Assembly: GCA_900540275.1 (NCBI GenBank)
Contig: UQFO01000005.1
Location: forward strand, 82,521 to 146,520
Direction of reading: 5' to 3'
From: an uncultured Oscillospiraceae bacterium
Lineage (GTDB): Bacteria; Bacillota; Clostridia; Oscillospirales; Acutalibacteraceae
DNA length: 64,000 nucleotides
Below, piece after piece: positions 1 to 8,891 of this stretch. Made by a program: the position numbers and the translations under genes. The notes below the pieces were generated by a model that was not told where the DNA came from, made no database searches, and was given only the letters and a program-made list of their open reading frames with translations. How positions within the stretch are numbered: the stretch's first letter is position 1; every line of letters starts with the position of its first letter.

Positions 1-971
1 ATGCAGATAACGCCGATTTGCTCTCCCTTGGAGTAAACCGGGTTTGCAAGCAGCTGTAATTCACGCTCCCCAACCTCAAACTCGGCCTCGCGGCTTTTGC
101 CCTTGGACGCGGAATCAATACAATGGTTTACGTTTTGATTGCGCGAAAGCCGTATAAAGCTGTTCCCGATGAGCTCCCCCGGCCCGCTTTGCAGCAGCCG
201 GACAGCGCTGTCGTTGTGCATCAGCACATTCTTTTCACCGTCGAGCAGGACAAAGCCTTCCTCCATGTTGGCAATAATCGTATTGATTTTATCGGTTTCC
301 TGCTGAATCCGCCCCATCTGCTCTTCAATTTCCCCGCGCTGCTTCTCAATCATATTCGAAAACGGTACCAGCTCGTCATAAGCTACCGCATCCGGGTCTT
401 TGGCCATGCTTTCAATCGGCCGGATAATGCCCTTCGTCATCTCAGACGCCATGACGAGGCATACAAGCAGCACATAAACGGTAATTACAATTAAAACAGG
501 GATAATGCCGCCGAAGACAGAAAATACATTATCCACCTGTCTTGATACGCGCAGCACGTCCCCGCTTTGCAGGCGCACCGCGTAATAATATGTGACCCGG
601 CCGACCGTGTCCGATTCACGCGCGCTCGAGCCGTCGCCCGTTTCGAGCGCCTGCTTTATCTCCGGGCGTTCTTTGTGATTGTCCATGCGGTCTTCGGACG
701 CCTGCGGGTCGCTCTCGTACAATACGGTTCCATCCGGGGAAATCAGGGTAATCCTGTATTCCTCCGAGGCAATTTTGGAAAGCGCCTCCCCAGACGGCGC
801 GGCACTCTGGTCGTAAGCGCTTGCAAGCAGCGCGCCGCTCGTCTTCAGGTCGTCCTGCGCCTGCTGGGAAAAAATAAACCAGAAGGCCAGTGTTGCGGAC
901 ACCGCGGTCAGAATAACCGACACCAGCCCGATAACACACAGCCTGCCGGTCAGTTTGCTTTTGAGCTTCAT
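1..971 (-). CDS. phoR: PhoR-type sensor histidine kinase (partial)
   Basis: Membrane sensor kinase, cut by the window edge; 323 N-terminal residues are present. A first membrane helix lies at about residues 8-33, followed by an extracytoplasmic domain (34-150) carrying the SDP-x-ASEDRMDNHKERPEI-type stretch common in Firmicutes sensor kinases. A second helix (about 154-175), a linker and a PAS-like domain (about 233-323) follow. The HisKA and ATPase domains would lie beyond base 1. The ATG overlaps the regulator's TAA stop by one base (TAATG) and has GGGGAGG just upstream, so the two genes are translationally coupled. Position downstream of pst-phoU makes phosphate sensing the likely role (inference). 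The kinase core is not visible, so activity cannot be judged here. Confidence 0.85.
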   Translation of the reverse strand, partial: MKLKSKLTGRLCVIGLVSVILTAVSATLAFWFIFSQQAQDDLKTSGALLASAYDQSAAPSGEALSKIASEEYRITLISPDGTVLYESDPQASEDRMDNHKERPEIKQALETGDGSSARESDTVGRVTYYYAVRLQSGDVLRVSRQVDNVFSVFGGIIPVLIVITVYVLLVCLVMASEMTKGIIRPIESMAKDPDAVAYDELVPFSNMIEKQRGEIEEQMGRIQQETDKINTIIANMEEGFVLLDGEKNVLMHNDSAVRLLQSGPGELIGNSFIRLSRNQNVNHCIDSASKGKSREAEFEVGERELQLLANPVYSKGEQIGVIC

Positions 972-1642
972 TATTCCTCCCCTACCTTATAGCCGACATG
1001 GCGGACAGTCTTAATCAGGCTCCCCTTTTCGCCAAGTTTCTGGCGCAGGGTTTTAATATGCATATCGACCGTCCTGCTCTCCCCTTCAAAATCGTAGCCC
1101 CAGACCTTTTCCAGGAGCTTTTCCCTGGTCAGGGCAATTTCTTTATTCGCAATGAGGTATTTTAACAGCTCGTATTCCTTGTATGTCAAAATACAACGCT
1201 CCCCGTCCACCGTGACGCTGTGCCGGAAGTCGTCCACAACGATTCCCTCATAGCTTAAAACGACCGGCTCCTGCTTTGTCTCACAGCGGCGCAGCAGCGC
1301 CTTTACGCGCGATACCAGCTCCATCACGCCGAACGGCTTGGTAATGTAATCGTCGGCGCCCATGTCGAGCCCCTTTACCTTGTCAAGCTCAGAGGATTTT
1401 GCGGTGACCATGATGACCGGGACGGCACAGAGCGTTTCATCCGCCCTGATTTTCTGCAAAATCGTTAAACCGTCCTCCTGCGGCAACATGATATCAAGCA
1501 AAACGAGCTTCGGTTTCTCGGCGGCAAACGCCGTGAACAGCCCGGTGCTGTCCTCAAACGGGCGCACCTCGAACCCGCTGTTTTTTAAAGCGTAGCACTC
1601 CATTTCGCGGATATCCCTGTCGTCCTCCACGATATAAATCAC
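971..1642 (-). CDS. phoB: PhoB/PhoP-family response regulator
   Basis: OmpR/PhoB-class response regulator of 223 residues. The receiver domain has the acidic pair at D7-D8, the phospho-acceptor Asp at about D50 (LVLLD-I-M-L-P) and the conserved TAKS and KPF segments. A winged-helix C-terminal domain ends in the typical RTVDMHIKTLRQKLG region. I chose the GTG start at 1642, because GAGGTGG sits six bases before it; an in-frame ATG at 1672 would add ten residues before the usual beta-1 strand and lacks as good a site. It lies after phoU on the same strand, with a hairpin between them, and has its own promoter region with two PhoP-like repeats. It is the likely activator of the pst operon. Confidence 0.9.
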   Translation of the reverse strand: MIYIVEDDRDIREMECYALKNSGFEVRPFEDSTGLFTAFAAEKPKLVLLDIMLPQEDGLTILQKIRADETLCAVPVIMVTAKSSELDKVKGLDMGADDYITKPFGVMELVSRVKALLRRCETKQEPVVLSYEGIVVDDFRHSVTVDGERCILTYKEYELLKYLIANKEIALTREKLLEKVWGYDFEGESRTVDMHIKTLRQKLGEKGSLIKTVRHVGYKVGEE

Positions 1643-1676
1643 GGCAAACCACCTCATTCTATTGCTTTTCATCCTT

Positions 1677-1720
1677 ATTATATCATAAAAACTTTTTTAT
1701 CTTAGTAAAAAATACGTAAA
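1677..1720 (-). promoter_or_regulatory. phoB promoter with two PhoP-box-like repeats
   Basis: On the minus strand TTTACG and TTTACT occur exactly 11 bases apart (1715-1720 and 1704-1709), followed by a perfect TATAAT at 1682-1677. The Bacillus PhoP box is a direct repeat of TT(A/C/T)A(C/T)A with about 5 bases between units, so this suggests autoregulation. The match is shorter and weaker than the one before pstS. Confidence 0.5.
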
Positions 1721-1752
1721 ATATCGTATCAGACATGAAATTTTATAGGCAG

Positions 1753-1778
1753 CAAAGGGCCGCGGATGCGGCCCTTTG
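1753..1778 (-). terminator. Hairpin between phoU and phoB
   Basis: An 11-bp perfect stem (1753-1763 with 1768-1778) and a 4-base loop follow the phoU stop. On the minus strand there is no good T-run after it, so it may be a weak terminator or an RNA-stabilising hairpin. It separates pst-phoU from the regulator genes. Confidence 0.5.
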
Positions 1779-1806
1779 TCGTCTTTTTCAATATAGCATG
1801 GGCGGT

Positions 1807-2508
1807 TTACAGCTTAATATCCCCCAACACGGCCGCCGTTCCCGGAATACCCTCCAGCTCGTCTATGCTGTCGTGCCGGCCGGTAACAGAATAAATAACC
1901 CATTCCGCAATATTGACGGCATGGTCGCCGATGCGCTCATAGTACTTTGCGGCAAGGAACAAATCGAGCGCGCCCGCGCCCTTCTGCGCGTCCTTTCGGA
2001 TACAATCGATTAAATCCCCGCGCACGATGTTGAACAGCCCATCTACAACATCGTCGCTTTCGCACACGGATGCCGCAAGCGCGACGTCGCCGCGCACAAA
2101 TGCGTCCACCCCGGCGGTCACCATCTTTGCGGCGGCCTTTGCCATCTGCTTGATATGGCAGATTTCAATTGTTTGCTCACTGTCGGCAAGCAGCATGGCA
2201 ATTTCGGAAATATCCTCCGCGTGGTCGCCTACGCGCTCCATATCGGTTATCATTTTAAGCGCCGCTGAAATCAGGCGCAAATCCTTTGCGACGGGCTGCT
2301 GGTGCAGAATCAGCTTGATGCACAGGCTTTCTATATCTTTCTCCTTCTGGTCTATCGCCTTCTCATATGCCCTGACCTTTTCCACCTTATGCAGCTCCTT
2401 GTTTAAAAGCGCGTCGGTCGCGTAATCGATGGACGTTTCTATCAGCGCGCCCATCTCGGTCAGCTCGTCGCCCAGGCGTTTGAGCTGTAAATCGTAGTAT
2501 GCCCTCAT
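1807..2508 (-). CDS. phoU: Phosphate signalling protein PhoU
   Basis: Cytoplasmic PhoU of 233 residues, made of two similar three-helix halves. Each half carries the metal-binding E-R-x-G-D-H-A-x-(D/N)-I signature: MERVGDHAEDI in the first and YERIGDHAVNI in the second. Known PhoU proteins couple the Pst transporter to the sensor kinase and keep the regulon off when phosphate is plentiful. The ATG overlaps the pstB stop as TGATG, and GGAGG lies inside the pstB tail, so translation is coupled. It is the last gene of the pst operon. Confidence 0.95.
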   Translation of the reverse strand: MRAYYDLQLKRLGDELTEMGALIETSIDYATDALLNKELHKVEKVRAYEKAIDQKEKDIESLCIKLILHQQPVAKDLRLISAALKMITDMERVGDHAEDISEIAMLLADSEQTIEICHIKQMAKAAAKMVTAGVDAFVRGDVALAASVCESDDVVDGLFNIVRGDLIDCIRKDAQKGAGALDLFLAAKYYERIGDHAVNIAEWVIYSVTGRHDSIDELEGIPGTAAVLGDIKL

Positions 2509-3278
2509 CAGCCAAACCTCCCTGTAATATAATCTTCCGTCTTTTTGTTTCGCGGGGTGGAAAAAATTTTGTCCGTCGTATCATACTCCACCATATCTCC
2601 GAGCAGGAAAAAAGCCGTCATGTCGGAAATGCGCAGCGCCTGCTGCATATTGTGCGTGACAATGACGATAGAATACCGCTCCTTGAGCTTAAGCGCCAGC
2701 TCTTCTATTTTTGAAGTGGAAATTGGGTCGAGGGCGCTCGTCGGTTCGTCCATCAAAAGTACGTCGGGGTTTACAGCGAGTGCGCGCGCAATGCAAAGCC
2801 GCTGCTGCTGCCCGCCCGAAAGCCCCAGGGCGCTTTTGTTTAACCTGTCCTTGACCTCGTCCCAGATAGCGGCGTTCCTGAGGGACGTTTCCACAACCTC
2901 ATCGAGCTGTTTCTTGCCGTGTACGCCATGGGTGCGCGGGCCGAAGGCGATGTTGTCGTACACGCTCATTGGAAACGGGTTGGGCTTTTGGAACACCATT
3001 CCCACGCGCTTTCTCAGCTCGTTTACATCCATTTTCGCGTAGATGTCCACACCGTCGAGCTCCACCTTTCCCGTGATGGTACAGCCCTCGACCAGGTCGT
3101 TCATCCGGTTGAGGCTCTTTAAAAGCGTCGATTTCCCGCAGCCAGAAGGCCCAATGAACGCGGTGATGTTTTTCTCCTGAATCCTTAAATTGATATCCTT
3201 GAGCGCCTGAAACTTCCCATAATACAAATCAAGGTTTTTAATATTGAATTTATCCATACCGGTCTGCATCCTTTCCAT
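2508..3278 (-). CDS. pstB: Phosphate ABC transporter ATPase PstB
   Basis: Cytoplasmic ATPase of the high-affinity phosphate importer, 256 residues. Walker A (GPSGCGKST) is at 43-51, the ABC signature LSGGQ at 153-157, Walker B ending in MDEPTSALD with catalytic E178, and the switch His at 209. The segment after Walker A (LNRMNDLVEGCTITGKVELDG) is typical of PstB. The ATG at 3278 has GAGGGG six bases before it; an internal ATG at 3257 is possible but has a poorer ribosome site. It sits 11 bases after pstA and overlaps phoU. Confidence 0.97.
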   Translation of the reverse strand: MERMQTGMDKFNIKNLDLYYGKFQALKDINLRIQEKNITAFIGPSGCGKSTLLKSLNRMNDLVEGCTITGKVELDGVDIYAKMDVNELRKRVGMVFQKPNPFPMSVYDNIAFGPRTHGVHGKKQLDEVVETSLRNAAIWDEVKDRLNKSALGLSGGQQQRLCIARALAVNPDVLLMDEPTSALDPISTSKIEELALKLKERYSIVIVTHNMQQALRISDMTAFFLLGDMVEYDTTDKIFSTPRNKKTEDYITGRFG

Positions 3279-3289
3279 GGTTTCCCCTC

Positions 3290-4153
3290 TTATTTCGCTA
3301 CCCTCTTCGCAATAAAAGCGGAGAGCGTATTAATCAGCAGCACAACCGCCAGCAGGATTACCGCTGTTGCGTATGCCTGCTCGGTATGCAGGCCCTCGCT
3401 TGAAAGCGCGTACATATGCACCGCGAGCGTCCGGCCGGAGGACATCAAATCCTTCGGCATGTCGGTGACGGTGCCCGCCGTGTAAATCAGGGCCGCCGTC
3501 TCGCCTACAATCCTGCCGACCGCAAGGATAACGCCGGCAAGTATGCCCGGCACAGCGCTCGGCAGCACAACCTTGAATACCGTGCGCAGCCTGCCCGCCC
3601 CCAGCCCGAAGCTGCCCTCGCGGTAGGTATCGGGCACGGTCTTAAGCGCTTCCTCAGTCGTGCGCATGATAAGCGGCAGAATCATAATGGAAAGCGTGAG
3701 CGCGCCGGACAGGAGGGAATACCCCCAGCGCAGCGCCGTAACAAAGAACAGCATGCCGAACAGCCCGTATACAATGGAAGGGATGCCCGAAAGCGTCTCC
3801 GCCATTGTACGGATTATTCCCACGATTTTATTTCCCCGTTTCGCATACTCGACCAGATAGATAGCCGAGCAGATGCCGAGCGGCGCCGCGATGAGCAGGG
3901 ATAACGCCGTCATGATAACGGTGTTGACGATTGCCGGCATAAACGAAACGTTATTGGAGTTATATTCCCACGAAAACAAATCCCAGCTGAGGTTTGGGAT
4001 ACCCATCACAAGAATGTACCCAATCAGGAACAGCAGAGCGCCGACCGTAAGCACAGTCGCAAGCAGGACAACCAGGTACAAAACGAGCGACCAGGGACGG
4101 CGCTTATATGAGGAAAGCTTTTGTCTCCATGTCATTTGATTGATTGGCTTCAC
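3290..4153 (-). CDS. pstA: Phosphate ABC transporter permease PstA
   Basis: Inner-membrane permease of 287 residues with about six membrane helices and the binding-protein-dependent permease loop (EALKTVPDTYREGSFGLGAGRLRTVFKVVLPSA, given here only as EAL...G...P), which contacts PstB. It pairs with PstC to form the phosphate channel. The start is a GTG overlapping the pstC stop (GTGA), with AGGAGG upstream. The length is normal for the family and the frame is intact. Confidence 0.95.
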   Translation of the reverse strand: MKPINQMTWRQKLSSYKRRPWSLVLYLVVLLATVLTVGALLFLIGYILVMGIPNLSWDLFSWEYNSNNVSFMPAIVNTVIMTALSLLIAAPLGICSAIYLVEYAKRGNKIVGIIRTMAETLSGIPSIVYGLFGMLFFVTALRWGYSLLSGALTLSIMILPLIMRTTEEALKTVPDTYREGSFGLGAGRLRTVFKVVLPSAVPGILAGVILAVGRIVGETAALIYTAGTVTDMPKDLMSSGRTLAVHMYALSSEGLHTEQAYATAVILLAVVLLINTLSAFIAKRVAK

Positions 4154-5007
4154 TTTTTATTCCTCCTGTTAAAGAACGCGAACAGCAGGTTGATAATCAG
4201 GATAAACGCGAACAGCACGACCGCGGTCGCAATGAGCGCTTCCCTGTGCAGGCCTGTCGCGTACCCCATCTCCAGCACAATATTCGTCGTAAGCGTGCGA
4301 ACGCCGTCCAGGATGCCGCCGGGAATCCACGCCTGGTTTCCCGCGATGAGCACGACGGCCATCGTTTCGCCGATGGCGCGGCCGATGCCGAGGATAATCC
4401 CCGCCATAATGCCTGACTTTGCCGCGGGCAGCACCGCGCGGAACACGCTGCGCTCCCTTGTCGCCCCGAGCGCCAGCGCCCCCTCATAGTAGCTGTCGGG
4501 CACGGCGCGGATGGCTGACTCCGATACGCCGATAATCGTCGGCAGAATCATAATGCCCAGGATAAGCGACGCGGCCAGGATGCTGCTGCCGTTGCCGCCG
4601 AACGTGCTGCGGATAAAGGGCACAACGACCACCAGCCCGAAAAAGCCGTATACAATGGAGGGAATCCCGGCGAGCAGGTCGACCGCCGGTTTTAACACCT
4701 TATAAATACTTTTGGGGCAGAACCTTGCAAGGAACACCGCTGTCAATATGCCGATAGGAACGCCGATTATAACCGCGCCGAGCGTTATGTATACGCTGCC
4801 GACAATCATCGGGAATATCCCGTAGCTTGCGGGCGAGTTCTGCGGCGCCCAGGTTTGTCCGAACAGGAAATCGAGCACGCCGATTTCCCCCATTGCGGGG
4901 ACACCACCCGAAAAAAGAAAGACGCAAATCAGTACGACAGCCGTGACTGAGGTCAGCGCCGCGACAAAAAACACGCCCTTCATGAAGACCTCTAAAAATT
5001 TCTTCAT
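4150..5007 (-). CDS. pstC: Phosphate ABC transporter permease PstC
   Basis: Second permease of the phosphate importer, 285 residues from the ATG at 5007. Six membrane helices are visible, with the EAA-like loop (SAIRAVPDSYYEGALALGAT) followed by RSVFRAVLP. A TTG at 5019 would add four residues but lies directly against its AAAGG, so the ATG is preferred. It overlaps pstA by four bases. A strong terminator stands between it and pstS, so pstCAB-phoU probably depends on read-through from the pstS promoter. Confidence 0.94.
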   Translation of the reverse strand: MKKFLEVFMKGVFFVAALTSVTAVVLICVFLFSGGVPAMGEIGVLDFLFGQTWAPQNSPASYGIFPMIVGSVYITLGAVIIGVPIGILTAVFLARFCPKSIYKVLKPAVDLLAGIPSIVYGFFGLVVVVPFIRSTFGGNGSSILAASLILGIMILPTIIGVSESAIRAVPDSYYEGALALGATRERSVFRAVLPAAKSGIMAGIILGIGRAIGETMAVVLIAGNQAWIPGGILDGVRTLTTNIVLEMGYATGLHREALIATAVVLFAFILIINLLFAFFNRRNKK

Positions 5008-5050
5008 ATTACCACTCAAACCTTTACAGGTAAATTTCCTAAGATTCCAA

Positions 5051-5078
5051 AAAACGGGGCGGCTTTAAAACCGCCCCT
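5051..5078 (-). terminator. Attenuating terminator between pstS and pstC
   Basis: A 7-bp GC stem (5056-5062 with 5071-5077) is followed on the minus strand by G and six Ts. It lies in the 112-base gap after pstS. Partial termination here would give more binding protein than permease, as is common for ABC importers. Confidence 0.8.
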
Positions 5079-5119
5079 TCTTGGGGATGCTGTGATACTT
5101 CTTATATCTTTTACCGTTC

Positions 5120-6055
5120 TTATTTGATAACGTCGGCCCAGGTTTTCATTTCGCCTGTGTAGACAGACTTAATCTGGTCCATGGTGAGGTCCTCGCAGGC
5201 ATTATCGTTGCTGACGATAACCGCGATGCCGTCGAGCGCAATCTGGGTTGCCGTAAGCTGTGCGGTTTCCTCATCCTTAAGCTCCCTTGACGCCATACCG
5301 ATGTCGCAGGTACCTTCCATCGCGGCGGTCATTCCGGTGGAGGAATCGCTCGTCTGGATTTCAACCGTAGCGTTCGGGTTAACCTCCGCGTAGGCCTCCT
5401 TTAATTTCTCCATCACCGGGGAAACAGAGGTCGAGCCGGCTACGACAATCTTACCGGAGGGCTTGCTGCCTTCATACGCCTTTGTGTCGTCAAGCGCGAT
5501 ATAGCCGTTGTCGGTTACAACCTTCTGGCCCTCCGTGCTGAGGATGTAGCTGATAAAGTCCTGTGCGGCTTCGCTTACGTCCTTCTTGGTTGCAATGTTG
5601 AAAGGCCTTGAAATTTTGTATGTGCCGTCCTTTACAGTCTCCGGGCTGGGTGCTACGCCGTTAACCTTTACAGCCTTGACGGTGTTGTTGAGGGAACCAA
5701 GTGAAATGTAGCCGATGGAATACTCGTTGCCCGTTACATTGCTGATAACGGCCTGTGTACTGTTGACCGTAACGGCGCCCTGCGAGGTGTTGTCGGTCTT
5801 GCTGCCCGCGTCATCCTTTTCCAGCACGCCGGTAAGCTCTGTGAACGCGTCCCTTGTGCCGGAACCCGCTTCCCTCGTTACGACCGTAATATCCTTGCTT
5901 GTGTCGAACGAACCGCCGGAAGAGGCCTGCGAGCTCTGCGCGCTTGTACCCGCTGCGCTTGATGAATCCTGGGAAGAGGTGTTGCTGTTGCTGCATCCCG
6001 CAAACAGCGCCGCGCACATGACCGCGGCAAGTAAAATAGAAGCTGCTTTTTTCAT
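5120..6055 (-). CDS. pstS: Phosphate-binding lipoprotein PstS
   Basis: Extracytoplasmic phosphate receptor, 311 residues. A lipoprotein signal peptide ends in the lipobox LFAG-C at about C20, then a Ser-rich linker. The phosphate-binding segments are visible: TREAGSGTRDAF near the N-terminus, and SGKIVVAGSTSVSPVMEKL later. The second half precedes its usual order, with the AGSTSVSP segment C-terminal to the REAGSGTR segment, which suggests a circularly permuted arrangement seen in some Firmicutes PstS proteins (inference). AAAGGAG lies eight bases before the ATG. It is the first gene of the pst operon and has a PhoP-box promoter. Confidence 0.93.
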   Translation of the reverse strand: MKKAASILLAAVMCAALFAGCSNSNTSSQDSSSAAGTSAQSSQASSGGSFDTSKDITVVTREAGSGTRDAFTELTGVLEKDDAGSKTDNTSQGAVTVNSTQAVISNVTGNEYSIGYISLGSLNNTVKAVKVNGVAPSPETVKDGTYKISRPFNIATKKDVSEAAQDFISYILSTEGQKVVTDNGYIALDDTKAYEGSKPSGKIVVAGSTSVSPVMEKLKEAYAEVNPNATVEIQTSDSSTGMTAAMEGTCDIGMASRELKDEETAQLTATQIALDGIAVIVSNDNACEDLTMDQIKSVYTGEMKTWADVIK

Positions 6056-6114
6056 TTTCGTTTCTCCTTTGACTATTTCATATAGTAATGTACCTTTTCT
6101 CTTGTACGACCAAT

Positions 6115-6169
6115 ACTATAACCTCGTTTTGTAAAAACGGAATGCAAGGGAAAGTAAAACCTGTGTAAA
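6115..6169 (-). promoter_or_regulatory. pstS promoter with four PhoP-box-like repeats
   Basis: Reading the minus strand, TTTACA (6169-6164), TTTACT (6158-6153), TTGCAT (6147-6142) and TTTACA (6135-6130) recur with an 11-12-base period, the arrangement known for Bacillus PhoP boxes. A -10-like TATAGT follows at 6120-6115. This is the expected target for the regulator encoded downstream. Confidence 0.75.
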
Positions 6170-6207
6170 AAGAAAAACGCCGTACGGCAGAAACCTGTCG
6201 TACGGCG
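6165..6207 (-). terminator. Terminator of the large membrane protein gene
   Basis: A 9-bp perfect stem (6178-6186 with 6199-6207) is followed on the minus strand by TTTTTCTTTTT. It ends the upstream gene just before the pstS promoter; its T-run abuts the first PhoP repeat. Confidence 0.85.
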
Positions 6208-6220
6208 CAGAAGCCTGTAT

Positions 6221-8107
6221 TTAATTTGGGACGGTCACAACACGGTAAAGCGGCGTTGCGCCTGCCGTTTCAGCCTGCTGTAACACAATCCTGGTTTGAC
6301 CGGAAGGGCTGTAATGGCGGTTTAAATACGTTTCCAGCTTTTGTATTGTTCCCGATTGGGCAATAACAAATACGTTCGGGTTATCGATAATATCCTCATA
6401 CAAATTTATTATTCCATAACGCCGGAGCAAATCCTCCTCATATTTTGAGCCGCTGAGCCAGCTTCCAAAGCTTGCCAAGTTTTCACATTGGTAAGAATCA
6501 AACGGTTTTAGGGGATATTCCATGTTATATGTATAAATACCGCCGGCCGAAGCATTTTTCAAATACAGCTTATTCTGGTTTTGTTCCAGGTAGTGCATCA
6601 GCCCTTGTTTAACCGGATAATGCGTCTGCCTGGCTGATAAACCCTCAAACAGCAGTACACCGCAGACGATTACAGCCGCGCAGGCCGAAACGGCGGCCCA
6701 TCTTTTCCAGCTTTTTGACGCGCTATATACCCGTTCCCGCAGTGCGCCTGCTTCCACCGAATAAATCAGCAAAATAATGGCACACAGGAAAATCCCATAG
6801 GCCGCGCGGTAAATGAGTCTCTGTGTATAAGCCAAATACATCACCAGAACCATAGACAGGCCTACAAGCGTCAACGGAACCACTATCATTTTTTTCTGGA
6901 ATAACGCCATATAAAAGGCTGCGGCAACCAGCAAAACCGTAAAATAAAACAGGCCGCGGTACGCGTTCACATGAGCAAAATATAATGTTACGGACAGTGC
7001 GGCGCAGAATACTGCGAATAAAAGCGGGAACCTTTTCAGCAGTAAAACCGACAAAAATATCAAGGCGGCGCAAATTAACAGGAACAAAACAGCAAAGCTT
7101 CCGCCCGGTAAAGCTAACGCGGAAGATACATCATGAAAAAACGTTTTGGTTTGTTGAATATAATATTCAACAAACGACGGCTGCCGCTCTTTTTGAAGCG
7201 CGGCAATTTTCTCCAGCTTCTCAGCTGTAAAAATCTTGGTATCTATATTCCAGCTTCTATACATATTGATGTCGTTTTGATCCAGCCCGAGCTGCGAATA
7301 AAACTCCCTGTTATTTGAATAATCGGGTATCGGATAATCGAGCGTCGCCGTACGCGCTTGATTGAAGCGGTTATATTCATCAAAGCCATCTCTGCCTGAA
7401 TATATCTGCGCTGACGCAAAAACTGAAGCCAGAACAGCTGCGGCGAACAGTGTCCACGAAATCAGGTACTTCTTTTTTAGCTGGAGCAAAGACACAAACG
7501 TATCCCTTTCTTTTTTCTTTCTCCGGGCCATCCATACAATAAAAAGCGCCAGGAGAAAAACGGCTGTGAAGGCTGCTGCGACATAAAAAGAATCGCTCCT
7601 GGTAAAACATCCAAACAGTGCAAGCGCCCCGCCTGCTATACACATACGGACAGATTTTCCTTTATAAGACGCATGAACCATGAGCAGAAAACCTGCAACC
7701 GATAATAAATACGCCGTCTTCGTATACTGAATCAACGCATAATGGTTATAGCCAAACAGGATTATGACAGCCAGAGACGCAGGTAAGGAGAATCTCCATT
7801 TAAATTTATCGAGAAATACGTAAGTAACCGCGCAAAAGGATAAATAACTGGCGGCAAGCTGGTAAAGTACAAAGAGATTGCAAAACGCCACTGCATTTTG
7901 CAATCCGCCCAGCAGCCCGGACAGCAACGCATTTAAATAAGGGATTGACGTCTCTTTAAATACAGAAATCAATCTGGAAATTGCGTAATCGTCGTTGGTC
8001 TCATACATAAGCCTGGTACAAGCCAGAAACAGCACAAGCATAACAGCGTTGATTAAAAAGGACAAAAATAACTTATGGCGTAAAAATTGTTCCCATTTAT
8101 TTTTCAA
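6221..8107 (-). CDS. Large polytopic membrane protein, possible GT-C-type glycosyltransferase
   Basis: A 628-residue integral membrane protein with about a dozen helices. After the first helix comes an acidic motif (ETNDDYAIS, about 36-44), the place where GT-C glycosyltransferases carry their catalytic acidic residues. A soluble extracytoplasmic loop (about 240-320) and a C-terminal soluble tail (about 510-628) follow. I do not recognise a named family, so glycosyl transfer is only an inference from topology and the acidic loop. The start is TTG at 8107, with AAGGGGGA upstream. It stands alone, with its own terminator, between pstS and a DUF308 gene. Confidence 0.7.
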   Translation of the reverse strand: MKNKWEQFLRHKLFLSFLINAVMLVLFLACTRLMYETNDDYAISRLISVFKETSIPYLNALLSGLLGGLQNAVAFCNLFVLYQLAASYLSFCAVTYVFLDKFKWRFSLPASLAVIILFGYNHYALIQYTKTAYLLSVAGFLLMVHASYKGKSVRMCIAGGALALFGCFTRSDSFYVAAAFTAVFLLALFIVWMARRKKKERDTFVSLLQLKKKYLISWTLFAAAVLASVFASAQIYSGRDGFDEYNRFNQARTATLDYPIPDYSNNREFYSQLGLDQNDINMYRSWNIDTKIFTAEKLEKIAALQKERQPSFVEYYIQQTKTFFHDVSSALALPGGSFAVLFLLICAALIFLSVLLLKRFPLLFAVFCAALSVTLYFAHVNAYRGLFYFTVLLVAAAFYMALFQKKMIVVPLTLVGLSMVLVMYLAYTQRLIYRAAYGIFLCAIILLIYSVEAGALRERVYSASKSWKRWAAVSACAAVIVCGVLLFEGLSARQTHYPVKQGLMHYLEQNQNKLYLKNASAGGIYTYNMEYPLKPFDSYQCENLASFGSWLSGSKYEEDLLRRYGIINLYEDIIDNPNVFVIAQSGTIQKLETYLNRHYSPSGQTRIVLQQAETAGATPLYRVVTVPN

Positions 8108-8299
8108 ATTTATCCCCCTTATTAAAACAGATTAAATCAAAATTTCGTGTCATTGCGTCCATAAATACGCACAACAGTCCCATTAACCTTTTAGCAAAAT
8201 GTTTTCTACAAATAATTTTAACATATTTGAATATTGAGTATCGTGTTATGTGAATTGAAACCACACTGCATAAAATAAAAATCATAGCCGTAAACAAAA

Positions 8300-8330
8300 A
8301 AAGAGCAAGCCTGCAAAGGCTTGCTCTTTT
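8300..8330 (-). terminator. Terminator of the DUF308 gene
   Basis: A 10-bp perfect stem (8302-8311 with 8318-8327) is followed by seven Ts on the minus strand. It lies just after the DUF308 stop codon. Bases 8108-8299 upstream of the large membrane protein gene hold AT-rich sequence and no gene that I can see. Confidence 0.85.
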
Positions 8331-8351
8331 TCTCTGGTTCTGTTAAATTGG

Positions 8352-8891
8352 TTAGTCCTCAATATCCCTCGTCAGGCATCTGGCCAACGCCGCGATGCCG
8401 CCTAATATCAAAACAATCCCGCTTAAAAAGCTTGCCGTTCCGACCGCCGTTATTACAGGGTTGCAGAACACCGCGACGCCGCCGATAATGCAGATAATAC
8501 CCCACGCGGTAATCCAGCCCCATCCGTGCGCGCCGAGCTTATGCAGGTCGAACGAGCGAATCATCTGGGAAACGCCGGAGAACAAAAGCCACAGGCCGAG
8601 GAAGGTCGATACCGTAATTGCAAACAGACCGTTGCTGTATTTGCTGAAGCAGATAAGCAGGCCGAGGATTAAGGAAAGGATTCCTTCCGCAAGGATCCAG
8701 CCCGCGCCGAGCATATGCTTTTGTGTGCGGATATAAGCGATAATGCTCACAATACCGGAAATGATAAGCGCCGCGCCAAGGATGACCTCTGTTACAACGA
8801 ACGCTTTAAACGGGTTAAAAAACGCCGCGCAGCCTCCCAAAATCAAAACAATGCCCGCAATAACCCATAAGACCTTTAGAAATGTTTTCAT
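8352..8891 (-). CDS. DUF308 / HdeD-like membrane protein
   Basis: Small membrane protein of 179 residues with six predicted helices in three pairs. Each pair has the G-(I/V)-x-L-I-L-G-G pattern of DUF308, the family that includes enterobacterial HdeD. Function in Firmicutes is unknown; HdeD is linked to acid resistance, but that should not be carried over without evidence. AGGAGGA lies before the ATG. The gene is monocistronic with its own terminator. Confidence 0.8.
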   Translation of the reverse strand: MKTFLKVLWVIAGIVLILGGCAAFFNPFKAFVVTEVILGAALIISGIVSIIAYIRTQKHMLGAGWILAEGILSLILGLLICFSKYSNGLFAITVSTFLGLWLLFSGVSQMIRSFDLHKLGAHGWGWITAWGIICIIGGVAVFCNPVITAVGTASFLSGIVLILGGIAALARCLTRDIED

